A program made the translations under genes and the position numbers. A stretch of DNA of 64,000 nt from Paenibacillus sp. NFR01 (GTDB taxonomy: Bacteria > Bacillota > Bacilli > Paenibacillales > Paenibacillaceae), in NCBI RefSeq assembly GCF_900111565.1, contig NZ_FOIK01000001.1:2387309-2451308 (forward strand), in the 5' to 3' direction. Every line of letters starts with the position of its first letter. Position 1 is the stretch's first letter. This document shows positions 24,492 to 33,826 of the stretch, piece after piece. Below the pieces are notes generated by a model. The model searched no databases. It was not told the DNA's origin and saw nothing but the letters and a program-made list of their open reading frames with translations.

Positions 24492-25394
24492 TTAAGCTTT
24501 GGCCGGTTTGTTCTTTACAGCGGTTTTCTGGCGTTTCTTCAAGACAAGCCACAGCGGGCTGGCGATAAAGATGGAAGAGTAAGCGCCGAACATGAGACCG
24601 ATAACCATGGCCAGCGAAAACATCTTGATCGATTCTCCGCCGAGAATGAGCAGAAAGAACGCGGCAATGAATACCGTAAATGCAGTGTACAAGGAACGCA
24701 TCAAGGTCTGGGCCACGCTGTGGTTGACCAGCTGCTTGAGGTCCTCGTAAGTCTTCTGTTTGCCGAACCGCAAATTCTCGCGGATTCGGTCAAAGATAAC
24801 GATCGTATCGTTAATCGAGTAACCGATGATCGTCAACACGGCGACGATAAAGGTCAAGTCCACTTCCAGACGGAAGATCGAGAAGATCGCCACGACGATA
24901 AACGCGTCATGCATCAGCGCCACGATGGCGGCAAGCGCAAAACGCCATTCAAAACGGATGCTGACGTATACGATAATTCCGAGGCAGGAAAGGAGTACGG
25001 CATAAATCGCGTTGCGTGCCAATTCCTTCGCCATTTCGGTATCGACGGTGTTCACCTCGAAGGACGCCTTGTCGTCGAGCTTGGTTACTGCAGCTTGCAG
25101 CGCAGCATCCTGATCGCTGTCCAGCACTTCGTCATAACGGATATTCACCCGTTTCTCGCCGAGCGTGATTTCAGGCTCATGGGAGATGCCGAGGCCTTCG
25201 AGCGCAGGCTTCAATTCTTCTTGCGTAATGTTCTTGGACAGCGACACGTCCACGTTGGAACCGGCTTTAAAGTCAACGCTGTAGTTCAGGCCGAGCGTGG
25301 CCAGGAACACGATGCCGAGCACGGTAACGGTAATCGAAAAAATATAGAAATATTTACTCAGGTGTACGAAATCCAAATCTTTCTTAAAGCGCAC
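24492..25394 (-). CDS. secF: Protein translocase subunit SecF
   Basis: About 300 residues with six helices and a periplasm-side domain; with SecD it uses the proton gradient to help release exported proteins. It starts RFKKDLDFVHLSKYFYIFS, contains VDFKAGSNVDVSLS, and the conserved SIRFEWRFALAAIVALMHDAFIV and TIIGYSINDTIVIFDRIRENLR are present. The frame opens at GTG 25403, but AGGAG would be 1 nt away. GTG 25394 is about 10 nt away and fits better, giving an 11-nt overlap with the end of secD. Confidence 0.95.
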   Translation of the reverse strand: MRFKKDLDFVHLSKYFYIFSITVTVLGIVFLATLGLNYSVDFKAGSNVDVSLSKNITQEELKPALEGLGISHEPEITLGEKRVNIRYDEVLDSDQDAALQAAVTKLDDKASFEVNTVDTEMAKELARNAIYAVLLSCLGIIVYVSIRFEWRFALAAIVALMHDAFIVVAIFSIFRLEVDLTFIVAVLTIIGYSINDTIVIFDRIRENLRFGKQKTYEDLKQLVNHSVAQTLMRSLYTAFTVFIAAFFLLILGGESIKMFSLAMVIGLMFGAYSSIFIASPLWLVLKKRQKTAVKNKPAKA

Positions 25395-26634
25395 GGATGT
25401 CACTCTCCTTTACCCCGAATTGCTTAGGCGTTTTGAGGGTGCCGGCCTTGACCAGCAAGCTGAGCAGCCAGTGGGCAAAATAAAGGTTCGTGAGGATACT
25501 GAGCAGAATTTCCACAATCAGTATTACGGCAAAACCTTTAACCGAACCTGTACCGAAAGCGAACATAACAGCCGCAACGATAATGGTGGTTACGTTGGCG
25601 TCCATAACGGTCCGGAAGGACGTTTTGTTACCGGCTTTTACAGAGGACATAATGCTCTTGCCGTTGCGCATTTCCTCTCGGATGCGTTCATTGGTAATGA
25701 TGTTGGCGTCGACCGCCATCCCGATCCCGAGGATAAAGGCTGCTATACCCGGAAGCGTTAGCGTAAAGTCCGCTATGACAAAGACGAGAATCAACAGCCA
25801 TGTATGCACGATCAGCGCAAAGCTGGCAATGACGCCAGGCAGGCGGTACATCCAGATCATGAAGATCAGGATAATGACGGACCCGATCAGGCCGGCTTTA
25901 ATGGTTTGATCCAACGACTGTTTACCGAGGGTTGCCCCTACGCTTTGGGAATATTTTTCGGTCAGCTTCAGCGGCAGGGCCCCGAGGTTAATCGTATCGG
26001 CCAGCTCGCGAGCTTCATCAATCGTATAATGTCCCGAGATGGATGCGGTTCCATCGGTCAGCTCCTGTTGGACGACCGGATCGGAGAGCATCGTATCGTC
26101 GAGGTAAATGGCAAGAACCTTTCCGATCAGACGTTTGGTCAGTTCGGCAAACTTGTCTTTATCTTTTACCTTGATCGTGATAATCGGCTGGTTCAGATTG
26201 TCACGCTCGATTTTGGCTGCGCCTTCGACGAAATCGCTGCCTACCATCTCGATTTTGCTGTAGGTTCCGGCAGGATCTCCATCAGCGGCGCTGCGGAAGG
26301 TCAGTACGGCCGGCTCCTTCATTTTTTTGCGGACTTCGGCTTCGTTCGTCACGCCGGCGATTTTGAGGCGGATACGGTCGGTGCCTTCGGTAGTTACTTC
26401 AGGCTCGCTCGTTCCAAGTGCGTTGGCACGTTTCTCCAGGCTTTCCGCCGTCTTTTGCAGTGAAGCTTTGGTCAATTCTGCGCCCGTTTCCGTTGGTTCG
26501 GCATGGTACAGAATCTCAAAGCCACCTTTCAGGTCGAGCCCGAGCCGTACCTTGTCCAGCAATCCGGGCGTAGATACCGCCATGACGCCTGCCAAAACGA
26601 GCACGGTAATGATAAAGCTTAACAGTCTCTTCAT
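25384..26634 (-). CDS. secD: Protein translocase subunit SecD
   Basis: A 416-residue membrane subunit of the SecDF complex. The start MKRLLSFIITVLVLAGVMAV is followed by the signature VRLGLDLKGGFEILYHAEP, the large extracellular domain, and TINLGALPLKLTEKYSQSVG before helix 2. The six-helix part ends with GTGSVKGFAVILIVEILLS. The frame is open to 26712, but the upstream part lacks family similarity; ATG 26634 has AAGGGG at about 13 nt. In Bacillus subtilis secD and secF are fused; here they are separate overlapping genes. Confidence 0.95.
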   Translation of the reverse strand: MKRLLSFIITVLVLAGVMAVSTPGLLDKVRLGLDLKGGFEILYHAEPTETGAELTKASLQKTAESLEKRANALGTSEPEVTTEGTDRIRLKIAGVTNEAEVRKKMKEPAVLTFRSAADGDPAGTYSKIEMVGSDFVEGAAKIERDNLNQPIITIKVKDKDKFAELTKRLIGKVLAIYLDDTMLSDPVVQQELTDGTASISGHYTIDEARELADTINLGALPLKLTEKYSQSVGATLGKQSLDQTIKAGLIGSVIILIFMIWMYRLPGVIASFALIVHTWLLILVFVIADFTLTLPGIAAFILGIGMAVDANIITNERIREEMRNGKSIMSSVKAGNKTSFRTVMDANVTTIIVAAVMFAFGTGSVKGFAVILIVEILLSILTNLYFAHWLLSLLVKAGTLKTPKQFGVKESDIRAL

Positions 26635-26818
26635 GCTCTTGCTAGTTCCCCTTTCATGACTCAATATTCCTATTATAGCCACGTGCGAAATCAGCGTCAA
26701 TTTCACACACAAAGAAACGGCTGGCAGTGCGCCATCCGTCCGAATAGGAAAAGTTTCAATGGTCTTCCTTTACTTTACTGCGAATTCAAGCCATTTGCAA
26801 AAGAAAAACATTCCACCC

Positions 26819-27070
26819 TCATTTCATTCCCCGGTATGCCGAAATCGTCAAATAATTCATGTACGCGCTTGCTTTGAGCGAATAAATGTCATTGACGAGC
26901 TTGTACAGCGGCGGTTTGCCTTCCTTTTCATATTTATGGCTGACGCATTCCCAAATCTCCTTGCCCGTGACGTACTCATAGCCGAGCAGCCGGAATTCCT
27001 CCGCTTTGCTGCGGCACATGGCCTCGATGTCCTCGCTAAGCTCGTCATAATCCCATGTTTCCGATTCCAT
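26819..27070 (-). CDS. comN: Post-transcriptional regulator of the ComN family
   Basis: An 83-residue protein: SEDIEAMCRSKAEEFRLLGY, then VTGKEIWECVSHKYEKEG, then YKLVNDIYSLKASAYMNYLT. This spacing of LGY, W-C-V and YMN-LT motifs marks the ComN family, which in Bacillus subtilis controls comE mRNA and late competence and localises to poles through DivIVA. ATG 27070 follows GGAGGTGG at about 6 nt. A much longer open frame runs upstream to 27910 but is only the antisense of spoVB. The place between secD and spoVB is the same as in Bacillus. Confidence 0.88.
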   Translation of the reverse strand: MESETWDYDELSEDIEAMCRSKAEEFRLLGYEYVTGKEIWECVSHKYEKEGKPPLYKLVNDIYSLKASAYMNYLTISAYRGMK

Positions 27071-27241
27071 ATCATGCCACCTCCAAAGTTGCCCGAAAAT
27101 GCGTATTCCTTTACCTATTCGCCCTGCGTTTCCGCTTTCCTTCTTCCCGTCAAAAACTTGTAAGATTCGAAAGCTTGTCATGGACTCCCCCCAACCTCGC
27201 ATATCCATTACTATTATATCTTGCGGAAGAGGGAGTGCCCC

Positions 27242-28819
27242 TTGAAGAAACAGAGTTTTATCAAAGGAACCTTGATCCTGCTGGCCGCAGGCATCGTCAA
27301 CCGGATGCTCGGGTTCATTCCCCGGATCGCTTTGCCGCGCATAATCGGAGCCGAGGGCGTCGGGCTGTACCAGCTCGGCTATCCTTTTTTTATCGTACTG
27401 GTCACGATCATTACCGGGGGGCTTCCGCTCGCCATTGCCAAAATGGTCGCCGAAGCGGAGAGCGAGAACAAGCCCGAGGAATCCCGGCGGATCCTGCGCA
27501 TCGGGCTGGCTGTCAGCCTGTCGCTGGGGATCCTGTTTACCATCATTGCGCTGCTTGGCGCTTCCTGGGTATCGCAAACCCTTCTGACGGACAGCCGGGT
27601 GTATTACACGTTCATCAGTATGACTCCGATGCTCTCGATCGTCGCCGTCTCCGCCGTTTACCGCGGATATTTCCAGGGCCGGCAAAACATGATCCCGTCC
27701 GCGCTGTCCTCGGTGCTGGAGTCGCTGATCCGCATCTTTTTCATGTTGTGGTTCTCCTGGCTGCTTTTCCCGAAAGGCATGGCTTACGCTGCCGCCGGGG
27801 CGATGCTCGGGGTGACCGTGGGCGAGATCGCAGGGATGCTGGTGCTGCTGCTGCAATATTTTTTTATCGTCAAAAAGGACAAGAGAACCCGTCCCGCATC
27901 TGATACCCATTCTTCCGCCCCATTTGCGGAAAAAGCGCCTGCCGGGCAGGGTTCCCTGCTGAAGCGGCTGCTGGCCATCTCCATTCCGGTGACGGCAGGC
28001 CGGCTGGTCGGCTCATTCTCCTACCTGCTGGAATCCATCATCACCGCACGAAGTCTGGCGCTGGCCGGTATCGCTACCGCCGCGGCCACCGCACAATACG
28101 GGTCACTGCAGGGCATGGTTATCCCGCTTTTGATGCTGCCCGGCGTGCTCAGCTCATCGCTAGCCGTCTCGCTGGTCCCGTCGTTGTCGGAAGCAGCCGC
28201 CAAAAAGGATCTTCCGACCATTCACAAGCGGATGCATCAGGCGATGCGGCTTGCGCTTGTCAGCGGTGCCCCTTTTGCCGCCATCATGTACATTCTCTCC
28301 GAGCCGCTGTGCACGCTCATGTACGGCAACGCCGATACCGCACCGATGCTGCGGCTGATGGCTCCGTTTGCGCTGTTTCTGTATGTACAGGCCCCGCTGC
28401 AGGCTGCCCTGCAGGCGATGGACCGCCCGGGAAGGGCACTGGTCAACACACTGATCGGTGCCGTTGTGAAGATCGCATTGATATTGACCCTGGCTTCCCG
28501 CCCTGAATATGGCATTTACGGCGCGATCATTGCCATTATCGTCAACAGCGTGCTGGTCACGCTCCTGCACGGCGCCAGCGTAACCCGGCTGATCGCTTTC
28601 GCGCCAAGAATCGGCGATCCGATCAAAACCATCGCCGCCATGATTATTATGTCCGCAGGAATGACCTATGTATATGCGCACAACCCCGTCGAAGGCGCGG
28701 CTTGGATACAGTTCCTGTTTGCCGCAGCCTGCGGGATTGCTGTTTATTTGGGCATCTGCCTGTTGTCCGGGCTGATTTCGGTACGCGATCTGGACCGTTT
28801 TCCTTTCCGGCGGCGGTGA
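27242..28819 (+). CDS. spoVB: Stage V sporulation protein B-like lipid/polysaccharide flippase (MOP superfamily)
   Basis: A 525-residue membrane protein with about 14 helices, of the MOP exporter family. SpoVB is needed for spore cortex peptidoglycan and probably flips lipid-linked precursor. Signatures include KGTLILLAAGIVNRMLGFIPRI (start), GVGLYQLGYPFFIVLVTIITGGLPLAIAKMV, and SIPVTAGRLVGSFSYLLESIITAR in the middle. TTG 27242 after GAGGGAG is preferred over the earlier in-frame codon at 27221. Synteny with comN, yrbG-like and yrzE-like genes supports the name over other MOP flippases. Confidence 0.9.
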   Translation: MKKQSFIKGTLILLAAGIVNRMLGFIPRIALPRIIGAEGVGLYQLGYPFFIVLVTIITGGLPLAIAKMVAEAESENKPEESRRILRIGLAVSLSLGILFTIIALLGASWVSQTLLTDSRVYYTFISMTPMLSIVAVSAVYRGYFQGRQNMIPSALSSVLESLIRIFFMLWFSWLLFPKGMAYAAAGAMLGVTVGEIAGMLVLLLQYFFIVKKDKRTRPASDTHSSAPFAEKAPAGQGSLLKRLLAISIPVTAGRLVGSFSYLLESIITARSLALAGIATAAATAQYGSLQGMVIPLLMLPGVLSSSLAVSLVPSLSEAAAKKDLPTIHKRMHQAMRLALVSGAPFAAIMYILSEPLCTLMYGNADTAPMLRLMAPFALFLYVQAPLQAALQAMDRPGRALVNTLIGAVVKIALILTLASRPEYGIYGAIIAIIVNSVLVTLLHGASVTRLIAFAPRIGDPIKTIAAMIIMSAGMTYVYAHNPVEGAAWIQFLFAAACGIAVYLGICLLSGLISVRDLDRFPFRRR

Positions 28820-28828
28820 AGAGGACTA

Positions 28829-29635
28829 CTACCGGTCGTTCCGCGTATCCAAATAAATTTTTCCTTTATGGTCGATGGAGCAGAGGAACACGTCACGGAA
28901 ATCGGTGACCCCCCTCTGGCGGATCTGGCTGCGCAGCCAAAACCGGGTTTTTTCAATCATTTCCAGATTGTCATCCTGCACTTTGCCGTCCATAATGAGC
29001 GGAATCGGCAAGCCTTCATAGCGGATTTTATGCTTGGGCAGCTTGACGGAAGCCATTGATTTTCCTGAACCCGAGCCTGAACCTGATGAACCGCTTTTAT
29101 CCGAGGAACCGCCGCCGTTTTGCCCGTTCTTTTCCCCGCCAGAACTGCTGTTGCCGCTTTGATTCGAGGAGGAGACGCCTTTGTTTTTCTCAATGACGGT
29201 GAGCTGTCCGCTGGTTTCGAGAATGGCAAATTCCACATCCGCCGGCGAGTCGATATTTTGTCCGCGCAATTGAAGCAAAAGATCATCGATATTGTAGCGC
29301 TGTCTGCGCATTTCTCTGCGGTGCAGCTTGCCGTCCGATATGAGCACGCTGGGTTTGCCGTCGATAAGCAGCCGCAATTTGCGGCTTTTCAGGCTGATCT
29401 CCGCGACCGCCACTTGGATGACAATGAGCGTAGCCATCGGCACCAGACCGTCATAAATCGGCCGCTCGATATCTTCGATCACAAAGACGGCGATTTCCGC
29501 GATTAAAATGGAGATCGTCAAGTCAAACACCGACAGCTTGCCGATCTCCCGCTTCCCCATAATCCGCATGCTCAGAAAAATCAGAATGTACATCAGCACG
29601 GTCAGAAAGATATGGGCTGTAATATGCTGGAACAT
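28829..29635 (-). CDS. DUF421 membrane protein (YrbG-like) with inserted Ser/Gly linker
   Basis: A 268-residue protein with an N-terminal pair of helices (HIFLTVLMYILIFLSMRIMG, then ISILIAEIAVFVIED) and the DUF421 soluble domains (PSVLISDGKLHRREMRRQRY, IDDLLLQLRGQNI, VEFAILETSGQLTVI). Between the two halves of the soluble part is a roughly 40-residue linker of Ser, Gly, Asn and Lys (about residues 155-195), which is not usual. The role of the family is unknown. ATG 29635 after AAGGGAG begins the domain. It occupies the position of yrbG in Bacillus, convergent with spoVB with only 9 nt between stops. Confidence 0.88.
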   Translation of the reverse strand: MFQHITAHIFLTVLMYILIFLSMRIMGKREIGKLSVFDLTISILIAEIAVFVIEDIERPIYDGLVPMATLIVIQVAVAEISLKSRKLRLLIDGKPSVLISDGKLHRREMRRQRYNIDDLLLQLRGQNIDSPADVEFAILETSGQLTVIEKNKGVSSSNQSGNSSSGGEKNGQNGGGSSDKSGSSGSGSGSGKSMASVKLPKHKIRYEGLPIPLIMDGKVQDDNLEMIEKTRFWLRSQIRQRGVTDFRDVFLCSIDHKGKIYLDTRNDR

Positions 29636-29836
29636 ATTTTCAGGGCACTCCCTTTCCGTATTCCGCTCCGGCGGGCGGAAGAATGTAACCCTATTCTGGC
29701 CTGCCTGCCAAGGGAACATTCGGCAAGCCGGCTATAAATTAATGGCAAGGTTCCCATCCGGTACTATTGGGGCAAGCCCCCCCATACAATGAAATAAATG
29801 GATCAAGCTTATCACATATTATTAGGAGGTCATGCC

Positions 29837-30229
29837 ATGCAATTCATCCGGAATCTGTTCTCCTGGAAGCTCTCCAGTCCTGTCCTGTCCGGATTACTTC
29901 GCGCTTTTATGTGGATGCTGCTCGGAGCGCTGGTGCTTTCGTTGCTGCTCTGGGGAAGCGGAATGAGCGAACAGGATTTGTCGACGTACACTTATATCGT
30001 TCACGGTGTCGCCGCCGCTTTCGGCGGACTGGCTGCCGGACGCAAGGCGTCGAGCCGGGGCTGGTATCAAGGCGCATTGACCGGTATTTTGTACGGCATC
30101 ATCGTCCTTCTGGTCGGCTTCCTCGCGCTGGACAGTTCTCCGGCGGGAATGGATCTGCTCTGGGTGCTGGCTGCGGCGGGGATTTCTGCGCTCGGCGGCA
30201 TGTTTGGGGTAAATTTGCAAAAATACTAG
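29837..30229 (+). CDS. TIGR04086 family (YrzE-like) membrane protein
   Basis: A 130-residue protein with four hydrophobic helices: LLRAFMWMLLGALVLSLLLW, YIVHGVAAAFGGLAAGRKAS, GALTGILYGIIVLLVGFLAL and LLWVLAAAGISALGGMFGVN. The Gly-rich helix pattern with AGRKASSRGWYQGALTG between helices 2 and 3 is the mark of this Firmicute family; no function is known. ATG 29837 with AGGAGG at 7 nt is preferred over the upstream ATG. The neighbourhood between yajC and yrbG-like genes is as in Bacillus. Confidence 0.85.
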   Translation: MQFIRNLFSWKLSSPVLSGLLRAFMWMLLGALVLSLLLWGSGMSEQDLSTYTYIVHGVAAAFGGLAAGRKASSRGWYQGALTGILYGIIVLLVGFLALDSSPAGMDLLWVLAAAGISALGGMFGVNLQKY

Positions 30230-30310
30230 AAACGGAATGTCCCGCCCATGAACCGGCTCTGAAAATATGTTACACTGGGGATAGTTCTATTACATGTACC
30301 TCCGGGGGGC

Positions 30311-31156
30311 TTGGTTTTGCTGTATCATTCTATGAATATGATCGTGATCTTCACCGTCATTACCGTTACGCTGCTGATCGGGATCGGCGCACGGCGCAAT
30401 CCGCTGCTAGCGCTTAAGGAGCTGCTGCGGGAGCTGCTGCGTTCTTACAAATTTCTTCTGGTCGCTGCAGGAATGGTGAGCGTGCTCGCGTTCAACAAAT
30501 ATGAGATGACGATCGAACGGAAAATGCATCTCGCATCCGACTTTACGCCATTTGTCTTCGGCCTTGAGGGGCATTTTGTCCGCACAGTCCAGGAACTGTT
30601 TGTTACCCCATGGCTGACGCCGATTATCGTCTTCTTTTACATCTATATGCTTCAGTCGGTACTGGCCGCCTCGCTGGGCGTGTATTTGCTTGACCAGAAC
30701 CGCGTAATGCTGTACGCAACTTGTTATGCGATTATTCTCAACTATGCCATCGCGATTCCGTTCTTTCTATATTATCCGGTGAACGAGGTATGGTCCTATG
30801 CGCCTGCGGGCGTCCGCTTCGTGATGCTCGATGTCTTCCCGCGTTTCGAACAGGAATACCGGCCGCTGTCCGGTCTGGATAACTGTTTTCCGAGCCTGCA
30901 TACGGCCATTTCGGTGTCCACGGCCATTCTGGCTTGGCGTTCCGGGAACCGCCGCTGGGCGGCCATTGCAACTCTCTCTGCTTCAATGATCGTATTCGGC
31001 ATCTTCTATCTCGGCATCCACTGGCTGGGCGATATGATCGGCGGTCTGCTCCTGGCCGTGTTGTCAACCTCCGTCGCCGTACCGCTTGCCAGACGGACGC
31101 TGCGCGGCGGAGAAGAGACGCTTACCCTGCGCCAGCGTGCAACGGATGCTTCCTGA
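30311..31156 (+). CDS. PAP2-superfamily membrane phosphatase
   Basis: A membrane protein of about 280 residues with six helices and the C-terminal half of the PAP2 signature: FPSLHTAISVST (active-site His) and HWLGDMIGGLLLAV (second His and Asp). The long N-terminal part (residues 1-110) with a first loop LASDFTPFVFGLEGHFV resembles the inositolphosphotransferase-type branch (Aur1-like) more than simple PgpB. It may act on phosphatidic acid, isoprenoid diphosphates or a glycolipid. The start is uncertain: TTG 30311 lies too near GGGGGG, while TTG 30317 fits the spacing. Confidence 0.8.
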   Translation: MVLLYHSMNMIVIFTVITVTLLIGIGARRNPLLALKELLRELLRSYKFLLVAAGMVSVLAFNKYEMTIERKMHLASDFTPFVFGLEGHFVRTVQELFVTPWLTPIIVFFYIYMLQSVLAASLGVYLLDQNRVMLYATCYAIILNYAIAIPFFLYYPVNEVWSYAPAGVRFVMLDVFPRFEQEYRPLSGLDNCFPSLHTAISVSTAILAWRSGNRRWAAIATLSASMIVFGIFYLGIHWLGDMIGGLLLAVLSTSVAVPLARRTLRGGEETLTLRQRATDAS

Positions 31157-31218
31157 ATAGCTCCGTAAAAGTTTGTACATTCATTCATTTGTACATTCAT
31201 AAAATGACGGGAACCGCA

Positions 31219-31258
31219 AAAAAGCAGCCGATCCGGATGATCCGGGTCGGCTGCTTTT
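31219..31258. terminator. Bidirectional terminator between the PAP2 and yajC genes
   Basis: AAAAGCAGCCGA and TCGGCTGCTTTT flank a TCCGG...CCGG loop, giving A and T runs on both sides for the convergent genes. Confidence 0.9.
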
Positions 31259-31270
31259 GGGTTTATGCGG

Positions 31271-31582
31271 TTACTCTTTGGCGGCTTCTTGCACTACCGC
31301 GTGACTGATGGAGCCGCGGTCAAACGTCAGCTTTGTCACGTCATTGACGCGGAGCACGCAGATGTCGTCCGAGATCTCCATAATCGTGCCGTGCAGGCCT
31401 CCGATGGTTACCACCTTGTCGCCCTTTTTCAAAGCCTTGAGCATCGAGTTCCGGGTTTTCGTCTTCTTTTGCTGTGGACGAATAAGCAGGAAGTAGAACA
31501 CCACAAACATAAGGACAAACGGACCTACGAGGCCGAGAATGCTGCCTGTGCCGCCCGAATTGGCTGCTGCAAATTGAAACAT
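31271..31582 (-). CDS. yajC: Preprotein translocase subunit YajC
   Basis: A 103-residue single-span protein associated with SecDF. An N-terminal Gly/Ser stretch (QFAAANSGGTGSILGLVG) is followed by one helix (PFVLMFVVFYFLLIRPQQKK, with the hallmark RPQQK) and a small basic beta domain (LKKGDKVVTIGGLHGTI). ATG 31582 with GGGGGG 8 nt upstream is the start, although the frame extends to 31621. It lies directly downstream of tgt and queA, the usual tgt-yajC arrangement. Confidence 0.95.
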   Translation of the reverse strand: MFQFAAANSGGTGSILGLVGPFVLMFVVFYFLLIRPQQKKTKTRNSMLKALKKGDKVVTIGGLHGTIMEISDDICVLRVNDVTKLTFDRGSISHAVVQEAAKE

Positions 31583-31630
31583 GTTGCTTTCCCCCCTTTC
31601 AAAAAATACAATCAAGCACAACCCCGTATT

Positions 31631-32788
<1,158 letters not shown>

Positions 32789-33817
32789 TTAATAAATGAA
32801 CATGGCGTCGCCGAAGCTGAAAAAGCGGTAGCTCTCGGCAATCGCTTCCCGATAAGCCGCAAGCACATGCTCCCGGCCGGCCAAAGCGCTAACCAGCATC
32901 ACGAGCGTCGATTTCGGCAGGTGGAAGTTCGTAATCAAAGCGTTGACTACGGTGAAGTCATATCCGGGATAAATGAAGATATCCGTCCACCCGCTGCAGG
33001 CTTCCAGCGCTTTGCCCTGAAATTGCTGCCCCGCCGTCTCCAGCGTGCGGCAAGACGTAGTACCGACGGCAATGATCCGTCCGCCTCTCGCCCTTGCTTC
33101 ATTAATAATATCCGCCGTCTCCTGCGAAATTTCGAAATATTCGGCGTGCATCACATGCTCTTCGACCTTGTCCACTGACATCGGCCGGAAAGTCCCCAGA
33201 CCGACATGCAGCGTAATATAGGCGATGTTAACGCCTTTGTCCGCAATCTGCGCCAGCAATTCTTCCGTAAAATGCAGCCCGGCAGTCGGTGCGGCGGCCG
33301 AACCTTCCTGGCGGGCGTATACGGTCTGATACCGTTCGCGGTCTTCCAGCGTCTCTTTGATGTAAGGCGGCAGGGGCATGGTACCGAGCCGGTCCAGAAT
33401 CTCCTGGAAGATTCCCTGGTAGATAAAACGCAGCGTCCGGCCGCCCATATCGGACTCATCCTCGATAACGGCCCGCAGTTCGTCGCCGAAAACGATGACC
33501 GCGCCGGTTTTTAGCTTTTTCCCCGGTTTGACCAGCGCTTCCCAGCGGTCTTCCCCCAGATTCTTGAGCAGCAGTACCTCCGCCTTCGCCCCGGTATCTT
33601 CCTTAACGCCGAACAGCCGGGCGGGTATGACCCGCGTATCGTTGAGCACCAGCGTATCGCCGGGCTGAAATTGATCCAGAATATCGGTAAAATGGCCGTG
33701 CCGCAGCTGCCCGTCCGCCTTGTTCAGCATCAGCAGCCTGGAAGCGCTGCGCTCCTGAAGCGGGGTCTGGGCAATCAGCTCCTCCGGCAATTCGAAATCG
33801 TAATCATCTACGTTCAT
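32789..33817 (-). CDS. queA: S-adenosylmethionine:tRNA ribosyltransferase-isomerase
   Basis: A 342-residue enzyme that transfers the ribosyl part of SAM to preQ1-tRNA to form epoxyqueuosine. It has the normal length and family segments: [17 protein letters not shown] at the start, [41 protein letters not shown], and [18 protein letters not shown] 33817 starts the protein. The upstream neighbour on the same strand is a SpoIID-like gene ending 10 nt before it, which suggests read-through. Confidence 0.97.
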   Translation of the reverse strand: MNVDDYDFELPEELIAQTPLQERSASRLLMLNKADGQLRHGHFTDILDQFQPGDTLVLNDTRVIPARLFGVKEDTGAKAEVLLLKNLGEDRWEALVKPGKKLKTGAVIVFGDELRAVIEDESDMGGRTLRFIYQGIFQEILDRLGTMPLPPYIKETLEDRERYQTVYARQEGSAAAPTAGLHFTEELLAQIADKGVNIAYITLHVGLGTFRPMSVDKVEEHVMHAEYFEISQETADIINEARARGGRIIAVGTTSCRTLETAGQQFQGKALEACSGWTDIFIYPGYDFTVVNALITNFHLPKSTLVMLVSALAGREHVLAAYREAIAESYRFFSFGDAMFIY

Positions 33818-33826
33818 CGTGTATCT

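Noticed and set aside
27071..27910. N-terminal extension of the comN frame (280 extra codons)
   Set aside because: The extension is antisense to spoVB, and the ribosome site GGAGGTGG supports the start at 27070.
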